From Heligmosomoides polygyrus polygyrus (lineage: Eukaryota > Nematoda > Chromadorea > Rhabditida > Heligmosomidae), in contig OX377205.1 of the NCBI GenBank assembly GCA_947396885.1, forward strand, positions 73,814,969-73,878,968: a stretch of 64,000 nt of DNA, given 5' to 3'. The notes beneath the pieces are model-generated. The model was not told where the DNA came from and did no database searches. It saw nothing but the letters and a program-made list of their open reading frames with translations. Both the position numbers and the translations under genes were made by a program. This document shows, piece after piece, positions 22,251 to 32,399 of the stretch. Numbering within the stretch: position 1 is the first letter of the stretch; each line of letters begins with the position of its first letter.

Positions 22251-22790
22251 ACCAGTGAAGGTGGGACCAGTAATGGGGGACCGGTGAATGAAGGGGGGAG
22301 GATCCAGTGAAGATGGGACCGGTGAGGAAGGGACCAGTAATGGGGACCGGTGAAGGGGGGGGGGGGAGTGGTCCAGTGAAGGGTGGACCGGTGAAGGAGG
22401 GGAGGGGTCCAGTGAAGGGGGACCGATAGAAGGTTAACCAGTGAAAGAGGGAACCAGGTGAAGTGGGGCCGGTGAGGAAGGTACCAGTAATGGGGACCGG
22501 TGGATGGGGGGAAGGGGTCCAGTGAAGGGGGACCGGAAAAGGGTTGAGGAGTAAAAGGGGGACGAGTGAGGGTGGGACCAGTGATGGGGATCGGAGAAGG
22601 ATAGGATGACCAGCAAAGAGGGGACCAGTAAGGGAGGTCCAGTGAAGGTGGGAGCAGTAGTAGGGACCGACGAAAGGGGGGGGGGGGGGGGACCAGTGAA
22701 GGGTGGACCGGAAAAGGGCTGACATTAAAGGGGAACCAGTGATAAGGGATCAGTTAAGGGTGGTCCAGTGAAGGTGATGGACCTGCTTTG
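22251..22790. repeat. G-rich degenerate tandem array (GGGGACCAGTGAAG-like)
   Basis: Repeated GGGACCAGTGAAGG and GGGGACCGGTGAAG words separated by runs of up to 12 G make a strongly purine-skewed plus strand. G runs at about 22357 and 22677 could form quadruplexes. Minus frames read Pro-rich F-T-G-P-L repeats with no start or domain. It is contiguous with the minisatellite. Confidence 0.8.
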
Positions 22791-22810
22791 CCGTATTCCG
22801 CTATACCATT

Positions 22811-23065
22811 CTATATAGTAAAACCGTAATGAATGAGAGAAGATCTAAAGAGGAGAAGAAGACGTTCGGAGAAATTTTGAAAGCCGTAACCATCATTTTT
22901 GACCCTTCTACTATGAAGAGAGTGTAGTTTTAACACCACTCGCCTATCAACACTGCTAGGAATAAAGCGGTATTCGAGCCCACTACATCTCATAACAAGT
23001 TTTCTGGCGAAATTGTTCTGTACACTCTCAAGGAGGTTTATGCACTTAGTGTTTTGCGCTTCCAA
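22811..23065 (-). pseudogene. CR1-type LINE C-terminal relic
   Basis: KCINLLESVQNNFARKLVMR, then a C-terminal block with VVLKLHSLHSRRVKNDG, matches the region after the reverse transcriptase core in CR1-type LINEs (compare LLERVQNN at 215). Truncated on both sides. Confidence 0.6.
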
Positions 23066-23099
23066 TCCCTTACTTGAGCCTTGTCGACAGCTTCATCTC

Positions 23100-24315
23100 T
23101 TGTCTCGCGAGGGCTTTGTTTAAATACAGTGGGTATGACTGTGTGGCATGGGATGACGAACGCAATACTCACTTTACGGTTACCATCTCCGACTAGGATA
23201 GGTCCGGAAAGCGAAGTAGACGATTACTTGGACAGATCCTTTTACCTCCAAAGAAGCCTCTTAAAAAGGAAACGCTGACGAGATCATGTTGACAACCACT
23301 GAGTGGGCTCAGTAGGACTCTCTAGGATTTTGTGGAAATCCAGGGTCCTCATGGAAATTCCACGGAACGGTAGCGTACCTCGCCCGCACGCTGAGTAACC
23401 TACTGTGGAGCGTTCTCACATCAGGCAGCGTTTGAATGATATCTACCTCAGCTCACAGCTGAGGAAGCTCATGGGCTCCTTTGGATAGTACGTTACGACT
23501 GCATATAAGGACAGAAATATACAGTTGAACCAAATTGAGCTAACGCTGCCTGATCTGCCATGCGCATACCCCAAGGGAGACATTTAGAAGATCGCGCGTT
23601 TAGTCTGATGGTTAAATTTGAAGCACCCGGAAAGATACCGTGGAAAGCTTGACAGAAATGGCTTCAACAAGGCTTTTTGCGTGACAGAGGACTCCTGATA
23701 GATTGAGTTGTCGGCCACAGAGAACAATAGTGGATTCATCTACTGCTCGCGACCAAAAACTCTGCAGGAGGCTTTGTTTTGGTTTTATACTGACTAGCCA
23801 CGGTCTCCAAAGCGTTTATAGCAAACGGGCGCAGCTGAGTAGTGAATGATATCTACCTTGAATGCAGCGTCGACACTTGCAGCAGCAATCGCAGAACAAC
23901 TTTGCAAGCGTAGTACACGATAAGTTGCAGCGTTAAAATGCTTTAACAGACGGAAGCATCAATTTCTACATAACCTTGATGTGCTGAATGCTTTTTGTCC
24001 CTCAGTGGGGAAGTGCCAACATCCTGCGAAACATATTCGGGACATAGGTAGCTTTCCTATTGGTAAGTTTGAGAAAAAATTTATTCTGGACCTTTACCCA
24101 ACCTACTAGAGCGTAGGTACCACCGAAGACATCACGGTACGTGGAAACCTTTGCTGCTTTGTTCTCTATAAACGCCTTGGAGACCGTAGCTTGTTGGTGA
24201 GGGTCCATCGCCTAGTGAAGCCGGCTCACGTGCTTAGAAGGGCATGTAATGGAATTGTAGATCTCTCTCTCAGTATTTATGTGATGATATTTTTAAAGAT
24301 CAAACAGGAAATTTA
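23100..24315. other. Unassigned intergenic DNA
   Basis: No recognised gene or repeat end. Short frames only. Confidence 0.4.
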
Positions 24316-24598
24316 AAGGGCGTGAGAAGCGCAGTCGGAGGAGATGGCGGCTGTCACGTGCACCCGATACCGGGTTCCTCCTTCGAATTTTCCTCCCGGC
24401 CAACCAAACCCTCCACCCTTCCGGGATTTTTGAATTAACACCGAACTTGTCTGGGAAGGATAAACCGCTGAGCTGTTGATCGACTACCCACCGCAAGTCA
24501 TTACATGGCCAAATACGCATTTAAATGGCCTCCACGACATACTGTAAAGTAGAATTCTGATGCATCCCAGAGAGGATAGAATAGACTTTATCCTTACC
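24316..24598 (+). repeat. tRNA-derived SINE, full-length, diverged
   Basis: The A-box region AAGCGCAGTCGGAGGAG and a degraded B box (CCTTCGAATTTTCC) are followed by GTCTGGGAAGGATAA, CACCGCAAGTCATTACATGG and the tail TTTATCCTTACC. Confidence 0.7.
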
Positions 24599-24991
24599 TT
24601 TTATTTTTTAAAGAGGAACTCTAACAGTAGAGCAACAGCACAGGCTCAAGCCTTACCCCGCGGAAGGTTTCTGCCAACATTTAACCAGGGTCGTTGCATG
24701 CTACTAAGGGCGGCATCACGAGTCCATCTCATCATATAGGTCTCTTAGTTTCCGCCGGAGAAAATGTTGACGAAACTAATGTTTTCTGCCTGTAATTTCG
24801 CTGAATAATCATGTTTTAAGAGGTGACGCCAAACAGCAGGCAGTTATGGAATTGCAATGAAGACACTTGCGAAAGGTGCTTTGCGCTGGCAGTTCCATGT
24901 GGTTCTTACAAATGGAGGGTTTGGAAAGGCACAGCTGTTGTTGCACTCAATGTAGACTACTTCTATTTTTGTTCACTGAACTAGAAACGTT

Positions 24992-25602
24992 ATGGGTAAT
25001 CCTGTTTATTCTAATAGAATTCGAACTCAAGCGATCAACCAAAGAGAAGGAGTGGAACGATGTTATAAGAGATTCCTGTTCTCCGTATGTTTAATCTTTG
25101 CATTTGTTGTTCTTTTGGTTTTAATTGTATAGATTGAATGGGAAGAATGACCAAGCATACCCTATACCCAGTATGCTAAAGAAGAGTATTTATTACCAAG
25201 AGTGATTATTCATCTTTCGTATGTTGGTACGCAACTTTTCGCACCTTTGTTTCATAGTTGTTATCATTCTTTTTTTACAGAGTGGACTGCGTGGTTCAAC
25301 GAGGCTCGAATATGACGTCGACTACTCAATATTTGCGGGGTGTCATTAAAGGGAGGAGACGCCCAGTTAATGAGCCAGGCTGCCAAACGCTTGGCTGGAT
25401 CTTCTATAAAGTTCAAAGCGAAAATTCTCCATTAAGCCAGTAATGAAGCAGTCTTCGTTCAATTTCAATGTCAGTTGGTGCTTGGTAAATATGCCGCCAA
25501 AAGAAGTATTGGGACGTTCAAAAGGGTGAAGTCTAATGCTGAAGACAACTGCAGCTCCACGCCTGGAGTAATTTCTACAACTGATATTGAAGGACTTTCA
25601 AG
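24992..25602 (+). pseudogene. Unrecognised two-exon pseudogene
   Basis: Exon A (24992-25084) starts with ATG and reads MGNPVYSNRIRTQAINQREG over 31 codons to a donor TCC|GTATGT. After a 196-nt intron ending TTTTTTTACAG, exon B (25281-25602) continues in phase with GLRGSTRLEYDVDYSIFAG. A one-base frame change near 25345 is needed to continue as DAQLMSQAAKRLAG and SSIKFKAKILH. One TAA follows, then SNEAVFVQFQCQLVLGKYAA up to a donor AG|GTAAAT. Splice sites look sound while the frame has one shift and one stop. I do not recognise the family. The alternative is that exon B is chance. Confidence 0.4.
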
Positions 25603-25787
25603 GTAAATACTTTTCCCGATGCATCGGCTAGCATTCGCAAGCTACAAGCCAATTCGCACTTTTTTGTCATAGACTGATTAATCATAGGCTACCAAAAGTC
25701 GTAAAAACGGCGACAAGAAATGGGCTTGGTATTGCTCGAGAGCCGCACAGCTCTAGAGGCATTCAGCGGATGGTCAGCCAGCACACC

Positions 25788-25958
25788 AGGGCCGGATTCA
25801 TCAAAGTTACTGCAGTAAATTTAACGGAGAATTGTAAGCGAAAGCTCAGATAACGCGGCCTATCAAGCGATATGGTGAGCGATAAGCCGCGTTATCTGAG
25901 CTTTCGCTTACAATTCTCCGTTGAAGTTACTGCAGTAACTTTGATGAATCCGGTCCCA
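25788..25958. repeat. Intact palindromic MITE (GGGCCGGATTCATCAA family)
   Basis: Arms of about 74 bp are almost perfectly complementary: GGGCCGGATTCATCAAAGTT at the left, AACTTTGATGAATCCGGTCC at the right. The loop TATCAAGCGATATGGTGAGC is about 25 nt. Total length is 171 bp and there is no coding capacity. It is the best-preserved of the copies seen in this window. Confidence 0.9.
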
Positions 25959-26059
25959 GTGGTTCTGATTGTGCGAAAGTCTCGGTATCATGTTCATCGG
26001 CCGCTTCCGTATATTTTTGCACAGCGACGCGTTACACTACAGATGAAGATGTTTCTCTG

Positions 26060-26180
26060 AGGCTGTGAAGTCAGTCAGATGGAACAGGCACCGTTTCCGT
26101 GATCCTTTCGCTGTATCTGCAGCGGCGCCAGCTGTCGCCCCAACCAAAGTGCCGTACCTCCGCGTAAGTGAATTGGTGTC
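26060..26180 (+). repeat. Possible degraded SINE fragment
   Basis: GCGGCGCCAGCTGTCGCC, then CCAACCAAAGTGCCGTACCT and GTGAATTGGTGTCAG, follow the order of the SINE body with gaps. Weak. Confidence 0.3.
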
Positions 26181-26209
26181 AGGCAGGGGTGCGTAAATGA
26201 AATTTCGCA

Positions 26210-26259
26210 AGTCGCAAATCGTAATTACGACAAAATTGTCGTAATTACGATTTGCGACT
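26210..26259. repeat. Perfect 24-bp-arm hairpin
   Basis: AGTCGCAAATCGTAATTACG followed by ACAA, a 2-nt AA centre, then the exact complement. No flanking gene explains it as a terminator. It could be the core of a very small foldback element. Confidence 0.8.
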
Positions 26260-26356
26260 CCATATACCTAAAAAAAACCATATACCATATACCTAAACTG
26301 CAACAAGACGGGGATTCAAAAGATCGTCTCAGAGAAAATGATCCAAGAATTGCGTG

Positions 26357-26357
<1 letters not shown>

Positions 26358-26422
<65 letters not shown>
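26358..26422. repeat. (TA)n microsatellite interrupted by a transposon
   Basis: About 64 bp of pure TA directly abut the Tc1-like element, and TA repeats resume at 28029-28054 on its other side. The element therefore landed inside the microsatellite. Confidence 0.9.
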
Positions 26423-26425
<3 letters not shown>

Positions 26426-28028
26426 TGCGACCGGAAAGTATAGGAACACCAGCAAATTGCGTAATTCTGCTAGCTACCCGCAGGAATTGATCTGAAAATT
26501 ATACTATGGAATTCCTCACGGCAAAAAACATATATACGAAAGAAATGGGCAAAATCCCCATAGGTGGCAAGGAACGGGAAAGGATCACGTGACGGGACCC
26601 TGTTTTTGAGTGACCAGAAAGTATAGGGACACCACCAAATAAGGTGCGCGGAGAAAGGTACGTTGCTGAAAACCACTTTGCTATGCAATATACTGCCTCA
26701 TAATTTGCTCATTGTAAGGATGGGTCGCGGATCGATGCTATCAATAGAGGAACAAGCTCAAATCAATGCCCTCAGAGATGCAGGACTCAGCATACGCCAA
26801 ATTTCGACTCAACTGGGACGATCAAAGAACCTTGTTAGCAAATTTCTATGCAGTCCTGATCTACATCACTCGAGGAAGTCTTCAGGACGTCCCAGGCTTC
26901 TTTCGACTCGAGACGAGAGGCAAATCGTGCGAATGGTTTCCAATAAATCAGTCAGTTTGGAGGAAGTGCGCAAGAGTTTGAGTAAGAAAGTCTCGAAAGA
27001 AACGATTCGGTGCTGCTTAAAACGCAATGGGAATGTTGTATATACCCAGCTCCGTTCTGCTCCACGTTTGACAGAAACGCACAAAAGGAACAGGCTCGAG
27101 TTCGTCTCTAGGAACAAACGACGTCTTTGGACTAAGGCAGATTTTTTGCGTTGTCAGTTCTGACGCTAGGTATTTTAACATTTCATAGTTCAGGTGATCT
27201 TCTCGGACGGAAAGCGCTTTAACCTCGATGGTCCAGATGGGAACCGATTCTACTGGCATGACTTACGCAAGGAGAAGGAGTATTTCCCAAGAAGGAATTT
27301 TGGAGGCGGCACAGTTATGGTGTGGGCGGCATTCCACGCAGAAGGAATGCTCCCTCTTGCCTTCACGTCAGCAAGGATGGACGCAGATGAATACCAGCAA
27401 CTGTTGGAAACCCATCTGCTCCCATTCCTTCAACAGAATGCTGGTCAGGGATGGGTTTTTCAACAGGACAATGCACCGCCGCATGCCAGCAGATCCACAA
27501 AAGGCCTCCTCAGAAGAAATTCTGTTGAAGTTCTCGATTGGCCTGCATGTTCTCCCGGTACGAATCCAATGGAAAATATCTGGGGACACCTTGTAAGGAA
27601 GATTTACGAGCATAACCAGACATATTTTTCTCTGCAAGGACTTCTATCAGCAATTCTACGCGCTTGGGATGAACTTCCTTTACAAGCACTTCGAAATCAT
27701 GCTGCTTCGATGCCAGCCCGACTTGTAGATGTTGCAATGAACCGCGGAGGACCGGACCAATTGAGTACTAGTTATCAACGACTGTTTTTTATCTTGACAA
27801 TGAAGTTGTTTTTTACTAGTGTCCCTATACTTTCTGGTCAATTGAAAATGGTGTGTCTCCATATTTTATTTTCTTATTTAGCTCACATCAAACCGATTTT
27901 GCTAAAATCTTTTGCTTCGAACTTCTTTACCGTAACGAATTTTACAGTAAAAAATTCAGGTCGATTGATATCGATTAGCGTACGAAAAGTACAATTTTTA
28001 AGTGTCCCTATACTTTCTGGTCGCAGTG
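26423..28028 (+). mobile_element. Tc1-like transposon with IR/DR ends
   Basis: Outer inverted repeats CACTGCGACCGGAAAGTATA (26423) and its near-complement (ends 28028) are flanked by TA. A second, inner copy of the repeat lies at 26611-26633 (TGACCAGAAAGTATAGGGAC) and 27819-27840. Outer-to-inner spacing is 188 bp on both sides. This is the inverted-repeat/direct-repeat architecture known from Sleeping Beauty-like Tc1 elements, where both sites bind transposase. Total length is 1606 bp. The element encodes a nearly complete transposase. Confidence 0.93.
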
Positions 28029-28059
<31 letters not shown>

Positions 28060-28111
28060 TTATTTATTACATGAGATATCTCATGTGGAAATGAAACCGA
28101 CCAAAGTGTGA
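26720..28111 (+). CDS. Tc1-like DD34E transposase, two exons
   Basis: It cuts and pastes the surrounding element in the nucleus. Exon 1 (26720-27149) encodes two helix-turn-helix units (LSIEEQAQINALRDAGLSIR, then VSLEEVRKSLSKKVSKETIR) separated by a GRPR hook (SGRPRLLS). A 39-nt intron (27150-27188, GTTGTC to CATAG) joins TTG-C to TT-CAG in frame. Exon 2 holds the catalytic core: Asp in VIFSDGKRF, Asp in QQDNAPPHAS, and Glu in NPMENIWG, with 34 residues between the last two. Family homology ends near 27763 (RGGPDQL). The expected stop is gone and the frame runs on through the right inverted repeat into flanking DNA to 28111. Usual motifs are altered beside the catalytic residues (SDG for SDE, SPGTNP for SPDLNP), so activity is doubtful. 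The start was chosen at MGRGSML, just before the first helix-turn-helix. Confidence 0.85.
28029..28084. repeat. (TA)n and (TTTA)n tract with an 18-bp palindrome
   Basis: TA repeats pass into TTTATTTATTTA, then ACATGAGATATCTCATGT, a perfect palindrome. On the minus strand the AAAT tract is the tail of the LINE at 28053-29130. Confidence 0.7.
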
Positions 28112-29130
28112 AACGTTATTACGGCTCAACACGTGGCCGCAATGCAAATGCAGTATAACGTCAAAGGGAACCTCGAGAATAATATAAAATTAAAGGCGTA
28201 CGAGATGAGTACAAGGCGTAGCAAACGGACGTCATCATGGACCTAACAAATTATCAATGGCCTTCTTGAAAGCGTTCAGATTCGCAGGAATCGGTTTAGT
28301 TCTGCTGAGGCGTGTGCACGTAGGAACGACTCTATTGAGGAAGAAATGCGACCTGCAGTTGATTCGGGCTCCTGGCAAGGCAATTTTTGATGCTCCTCCT
28401 CTTGTGGTGGATGGCCTCTCTGTACAAAGCATGTTCAGATGTATGTAGACCTGATTGACTATGTATGATTTTATGGAAAAGGAGCAAGTCAAGTTTTCTC
28501 CTTCTTCAAGAAAGTGTTCGTAGGCCAAAATTCAGATTCCCTTCTTTGGCTGATGAAACGCAATCGTAGAGGAAACCCATTGACCTGATCACAAGTTTTC
28601 TGATGAAGCTGTTCCCTTTTCGACTTGAACAATGTTTTTGCGCTTATAAGGATTGAAAACAGCGGCTCCATATTTAAGTAACAGCCTCACATATGTTTTA
28701 AAAGCCTGAAGACACACTATACTGTTTTTGTCGTTAAATCTATGAAAACTTTATGCATCATGCCCAACGCCTTAGCTGCAATCTGATTACAGTGTTCATC
28801 AAAACGAGGATCTCTCGTCACCAAAAACCCCAAGTCTCTATCGTGATTGACACTTTATATCGCTGACGTACCAATGTGGTAACTGTACCAAGGATTCCCA
28901 GCACCGAGATGCAAAATCTTGGTCTTTTCCGCAGACAGAGGAAGATCCCAGTCATGTGACCATACATTGACGAAATTAATAGCATTCTAGTATGAGATGA
29001 CCGCTCGTAGTAACTATCCTTTCACAGATTTTGAAGTCATCAGCAAAAACAATGCATTGCACATGGTGTGTAGAAGGAATGCTGTTCGTAAGCGTTTATG
29101 TTGAAGAGGATCAGGGATAGCACTCCTCCT
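28053..29130 (-). pseudogene. CR1-type LINE, 3' third, decayed
   Basis: From right to left the minus strand shows VFADDFKIC (the F-A-D-D catalytic box) near 29050, KILHLGAGNPWYSY near 28910, NMEPLFSILISAKT-type sequence near 28650, and SHFFLNRVVPTC with LNAFKKAIDNLL near 28240-28350, the usual C-terminal block. It ends in an AAAT tail at 28053. Several frames are needed. It is truncated on its 5' side, where it meets the plus-strand LINE head to head. Confidence 0.7.
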
Positions 29131-29249
29131 TGAGACACATTACTTTTACACGTTGTAGTTCACAAAAGGTTGATTTTATCCGTGCCATATGTATACTATT
29201 ACAAAGAAGGGCTTTGCGGCTTACTCCGTTCGACTGCACTGATCTCGAA

Positions 29250-29597
29250 ATGGCACCAAAGAAGAACGCCAACGTCAACGACGAGGCGCCGTCATGGCTA
29301 ATGCCCGTGCTCAAACGATGGGACGAGTACTTCGAACGGTTTGATAAGATCTTTGAAGTATTTGTTAAGATGCAGGAGTCGCAAGCTGCAGTCCTTAAGA
29401 GACTTGACGCTCTTGAGGACAAGCTTGTTTCCGAACCGCAAAAAGACTCCGACCCTAGATCTGCCTTGTACAGTACGCTAGTTAAGTTCAAGACAGATTC
29501 AAAGATTGTTGATGCGAAAGCCTGCCGCATCACATCGGTGCCAGCATCCCTCCCACCTTCTTCGCCGCCGGCTCCTCCTCACACATCTTTGTGCTAG
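29250..29597 (+). CDS. LINE ORF1-like protein with coiled coil
   Basis: Starts MAPKKNANVNDEAPSW and continues through a heptad-like, charged helix (KRWDEYFERFDKIFEVFVKM, then LKRLDALEDKL) to a Ser/Pro-rich tail (PASLPPSSPPAPP) and a TAG. Small coiled-coil proteins of this kind bind RNA or oligomerise in CR1/L1-group LINEs. The frame continues past the TAG directly into the endonuclease domain in the same register, so ORF1 and ORF2 may once have been one frame, or readthrough may operate. The start was taken at the first Met before the charged region; an earlier in-frame ATG exists at 29130. Confidence 0.6.
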   Translation: MAPKKNANVNDEAPSWLMPVLKRWDEYFERFDKIFEVFVKMQESQAAVLKRLDALEDKLVSEPQKDSDPRSALYSTLVKFKTDSKIVDAKACRITSVPASLPPSSPPAPPHTSLC

Positions 29598-32388
29598 GGT
29601 AACAGAATTGCCAACACATCGAGCGGAACGCCTTCCTCAAATTCTTATCCCCAATTACACTCCGCTCTTCACGATTTCATCTTATTTAACGCGAGGTCAA
29701 TCGTTAACAAAATACCAGACCTTTACTTTCTCATGCACAAAATGCCAAGTGGTGTATTCATATCAGAAAGCTGGTGCAAACCAGATAAAATCCATGATGC
29801 TATTTTAAGTTATGATTCAAGGTACGCCGTTTATCGCTGTGACAGCAAAGGTGTGCGAGTAGGTGGTGGAGTGCTGGCACTTATTCACAAGAAGATTCGT
29901 CACAGACTTATAGTTTTGTTTCTAATGTGCTATCGCAGTCCATCATCTGCAGCTAACACCTTCACCGTGTTCATAGACTTCCTCCACAATCTCTGCGATG
30001 ACTGGAATGGTCATATCCTCTTAATGGGCGATCTAAACTTTCCAACGATTGACTGGAGTGGCATGAGACATAGAGGAAACATATCAACCCGTTCGTCAAG
30101 TGATTTTCTGAATGTTACCATATCATTGAACCTAGAGCAGTTGGTGAAACAACCTACCCACGGCCTTAATGTTTTGGATATCTTATTAGCCTCACAACCT
30201 TGTATAATTTCAGCGGAACGTGTTCTTCCTCCTTTCAGTACTTCGGATCACAACGGTGTACTTTTTACAATTTCTGAGGTAGAGGAAAATGTAGTACGAG
30301 AACATAGGGAGAGTAGGAACTTTTTTAAAGGTGACTACATATCTATAATCTCCGCTCTTGCTAAAATAGATTGGATTGCAATAAGTAATTCTTCTCACAA
30401 TGTTGATGCTTTGTATACGAAAATTATTAGCATATTCCATCAACTTATAAGCAAATACGTGCCTTTATTGAGGCGTGGCGCAAACCGTGAAAAATACCCA
30501 AGAAGTCTGGTCCTGCTGAAGGCTAAAGTTGAGAGGCTGCACTATTCCGCTTGTTTTGTAAGAGACATTAGATACTCTAAATTCTTTCGGAAGCTTAAGA
30601 GGGTGTTAGTTAGATATCAGATAACCAAAGAAAAAGGAATCGCTTGTTGTGGTAGCCCAAAACGTTTCTTTAACTACTGCCGAAAGAAGTTAAGGCTGAC
30701 TGAATGTATCCCAGACCTTATCAATGACGGTGGGTACATTCGAGATGATAGCGGTAAGTCCCAATTGTTTGCTTACTATTTCAAATCAGTTTACAAGCAA
30801 CGAAGTGATACGAGTGATAGACTGCCTCCCGTAACCGACAGCGAATTGAACTGGATAGATGTCACGAGTGAATCAGTTTACAGCGTGCTACCAAACAGAG
30901 TTTCCACATCGCCCGACCGGATTCCTTATATATTCCTAAAGAAGGCAGCTCTAGGGCTCGCCTCTCCTCTGACGATGCTTTTCAACCGACTTCTGTTATA
31001 TGGCGAAGTACCGAAACTGTGGAAAATTGGTCTTGTACGTCCAGTCCTTAAAAAGGAACCAAAAAATGACGTCACTAATTACAGACCCATATGTCTAACC
31101 AGTTCAATTAGTAAGGTTATGGAGCGCATTTTGTGCAAAAAAATTACCTCTTACCTAAATGAAAATCATTTACTTCGAAAAGAACAACATGAGTTTCTTG
31201 AGCATAAATCAACTACTTCCGCCCTTATTTCCACCATCCCTTTATGGCACAGAGAATTAGATAGAGGAAACTATGTGTCTGTCTGCTACCTAGATTACGC
31301 AAAAGCTTTCGACTCTATCTCCATACCACTGCTGGTTAAAAAACTCTGCTCCTATGGGATTAAAGGTCAACTTTTGAAATTCCTGCGTTCTTTCCTTTCT
31401 GACCGGGTTCAGTCTGTAGTAATAAACGACAGCTTCCCCCTTACTATCCCACACCAAGCGGCGTTCCTCAAGGAACATGTTTGGTCCCCTTTTGTTTATA
31501 ATCTTCATTAACGACTTGTCCCGCGTTCTCCCGCCCGGTTGTTATTGTAGCATTTATGCCGACGACACCAAAATCTTTACGGTCAAGGACTATCGGAAAC
31601 TTCAAGACTCAATAGATGCCGTTGTAGAGTGGTCCAAGGCGTGGTCGTTAGAAAATTCGTTTTTCTGCTCAAAAAACCGCTGTCATGACTTTAGGACGTT
31701 ACCACTCTGATGTATCGTTTACCTTAGGGAGTGCTACCCTAACCTGCGTTAATAAGATACGAGACCTAGGCATTACCTGTGACAAAAACCTCAGTTTTGA
31801 AGAATATATCCGCGAAAGTGCTAGCAAGGCGCTCAGATGTTCGAACTTTATTCTAAGATCTTTCAGAATGCGTGATCCAGTGATGCTTTTCAGACTTTTT
31901 GCCTTGTATGTAAGGCCGCTGTTAGAGTATTGCTCACCGATATGGTCACCACAAAAGAGAGCGCATATAGCTGAAATTGAAAAGGTCCAAAAAAGTTTCA
32001 CATATCGCTGCTTTAGCAGGTGCGGTCAATTAGGCCTTTCTTACGAAGAGCGGTTGTCTAGATTAATGCCGATACTTTAGAATTCCGGCGAAAGATTGCA
32101 GACTTTACACTGATGTATAAACTGACAACAAGCGAGATTAATCTTAGCATTTCCGACCTTTTCGAGACCTCGCAGACCATCGGTAGATTGAGGGGCCACC
32201 CATTCCGTATAAGACCAGAAAAACCTAACTCGACTGGCTATGAAGGCTCCTTCCTTGTTCGAAGAGTTGCAGAGTGGAATAATCTACATCCTGATCTGTT
32301 CATACATAGAAAGTCTTGCACATTTCAGACCCGTTTAGCCCAGCAACTAAGACAACGAAGGGATGATGCCTCTACATTGACTAATTGA
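29598..32388 (+). pseudogene. LINE ORF2 endonuclease-reverse transcriptase, frameshifted
   Basis: It would nick target DNA and copy the LINE RNA. Endonuclease motifs: FILFNARSIVNK (about 29679), FISESW, GDLNFPTIDW (about 30029) and STSDHNGVLF (about 30238). The middle of the endonuclease looks shortened. Reverse transcriptase motifs: NYRPICLTSSISKVMERIL (about 31079), YLDYAKAFDSI (about 31289), then, after a lost base near 31461, a plus-one frame with TCLGPLLFIIFINDL-type sequence and YADDTKIF (about 31556). Further shifts near 31665 and 32070 are needed to reach the C-terminal block (YVRPLLEYCSPIWSP, RRVAEWNNL) and the stop at 32388. The frame from 29733 to 31511 is 592 codons without a stop. 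It is a recently dead copy. Confidence 0.8.
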
Positions 32389-32399
32389 TGTACACTGAA

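Larger units (their letters stand above)
29150..32391 (+). mobile_element. CR1-type non-LTR retrotransposon, nearly full length
   Basis: It contains an ORF1-like coiled-coil region, an apurinic endonuclease domain, a reverse transcriptase and the conserved C-terminus in order. The 5' boundary is placed just after the neighbouring minus-strand LINE. The coding end is the stop at about 32386-32388, and the true 3' end may lie further on. It is the longest retroelement copy here, disabled by a few frameshifts. Confidence 0.8.

Noticed and set aside
21810..22725. Repeat-bearing frames on both strands over the minisatellite and G-rich array
   Set aside because: The period of 42 bp and the purine skew keep frames open by themselves; there is no start context, domain or flanking exon.
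26225..26455. Minus-strand frame with long Tyr-Ile repeats
   Set aside because: It is the translation of the (TA)n microsatellite.
31477..32388. Separate small genes downstream of the long LINE frame
   Set aside because: They are the continuation of the same reverse transcriptase after frameshifts, shown by YADD and C-terminal motifs in order.
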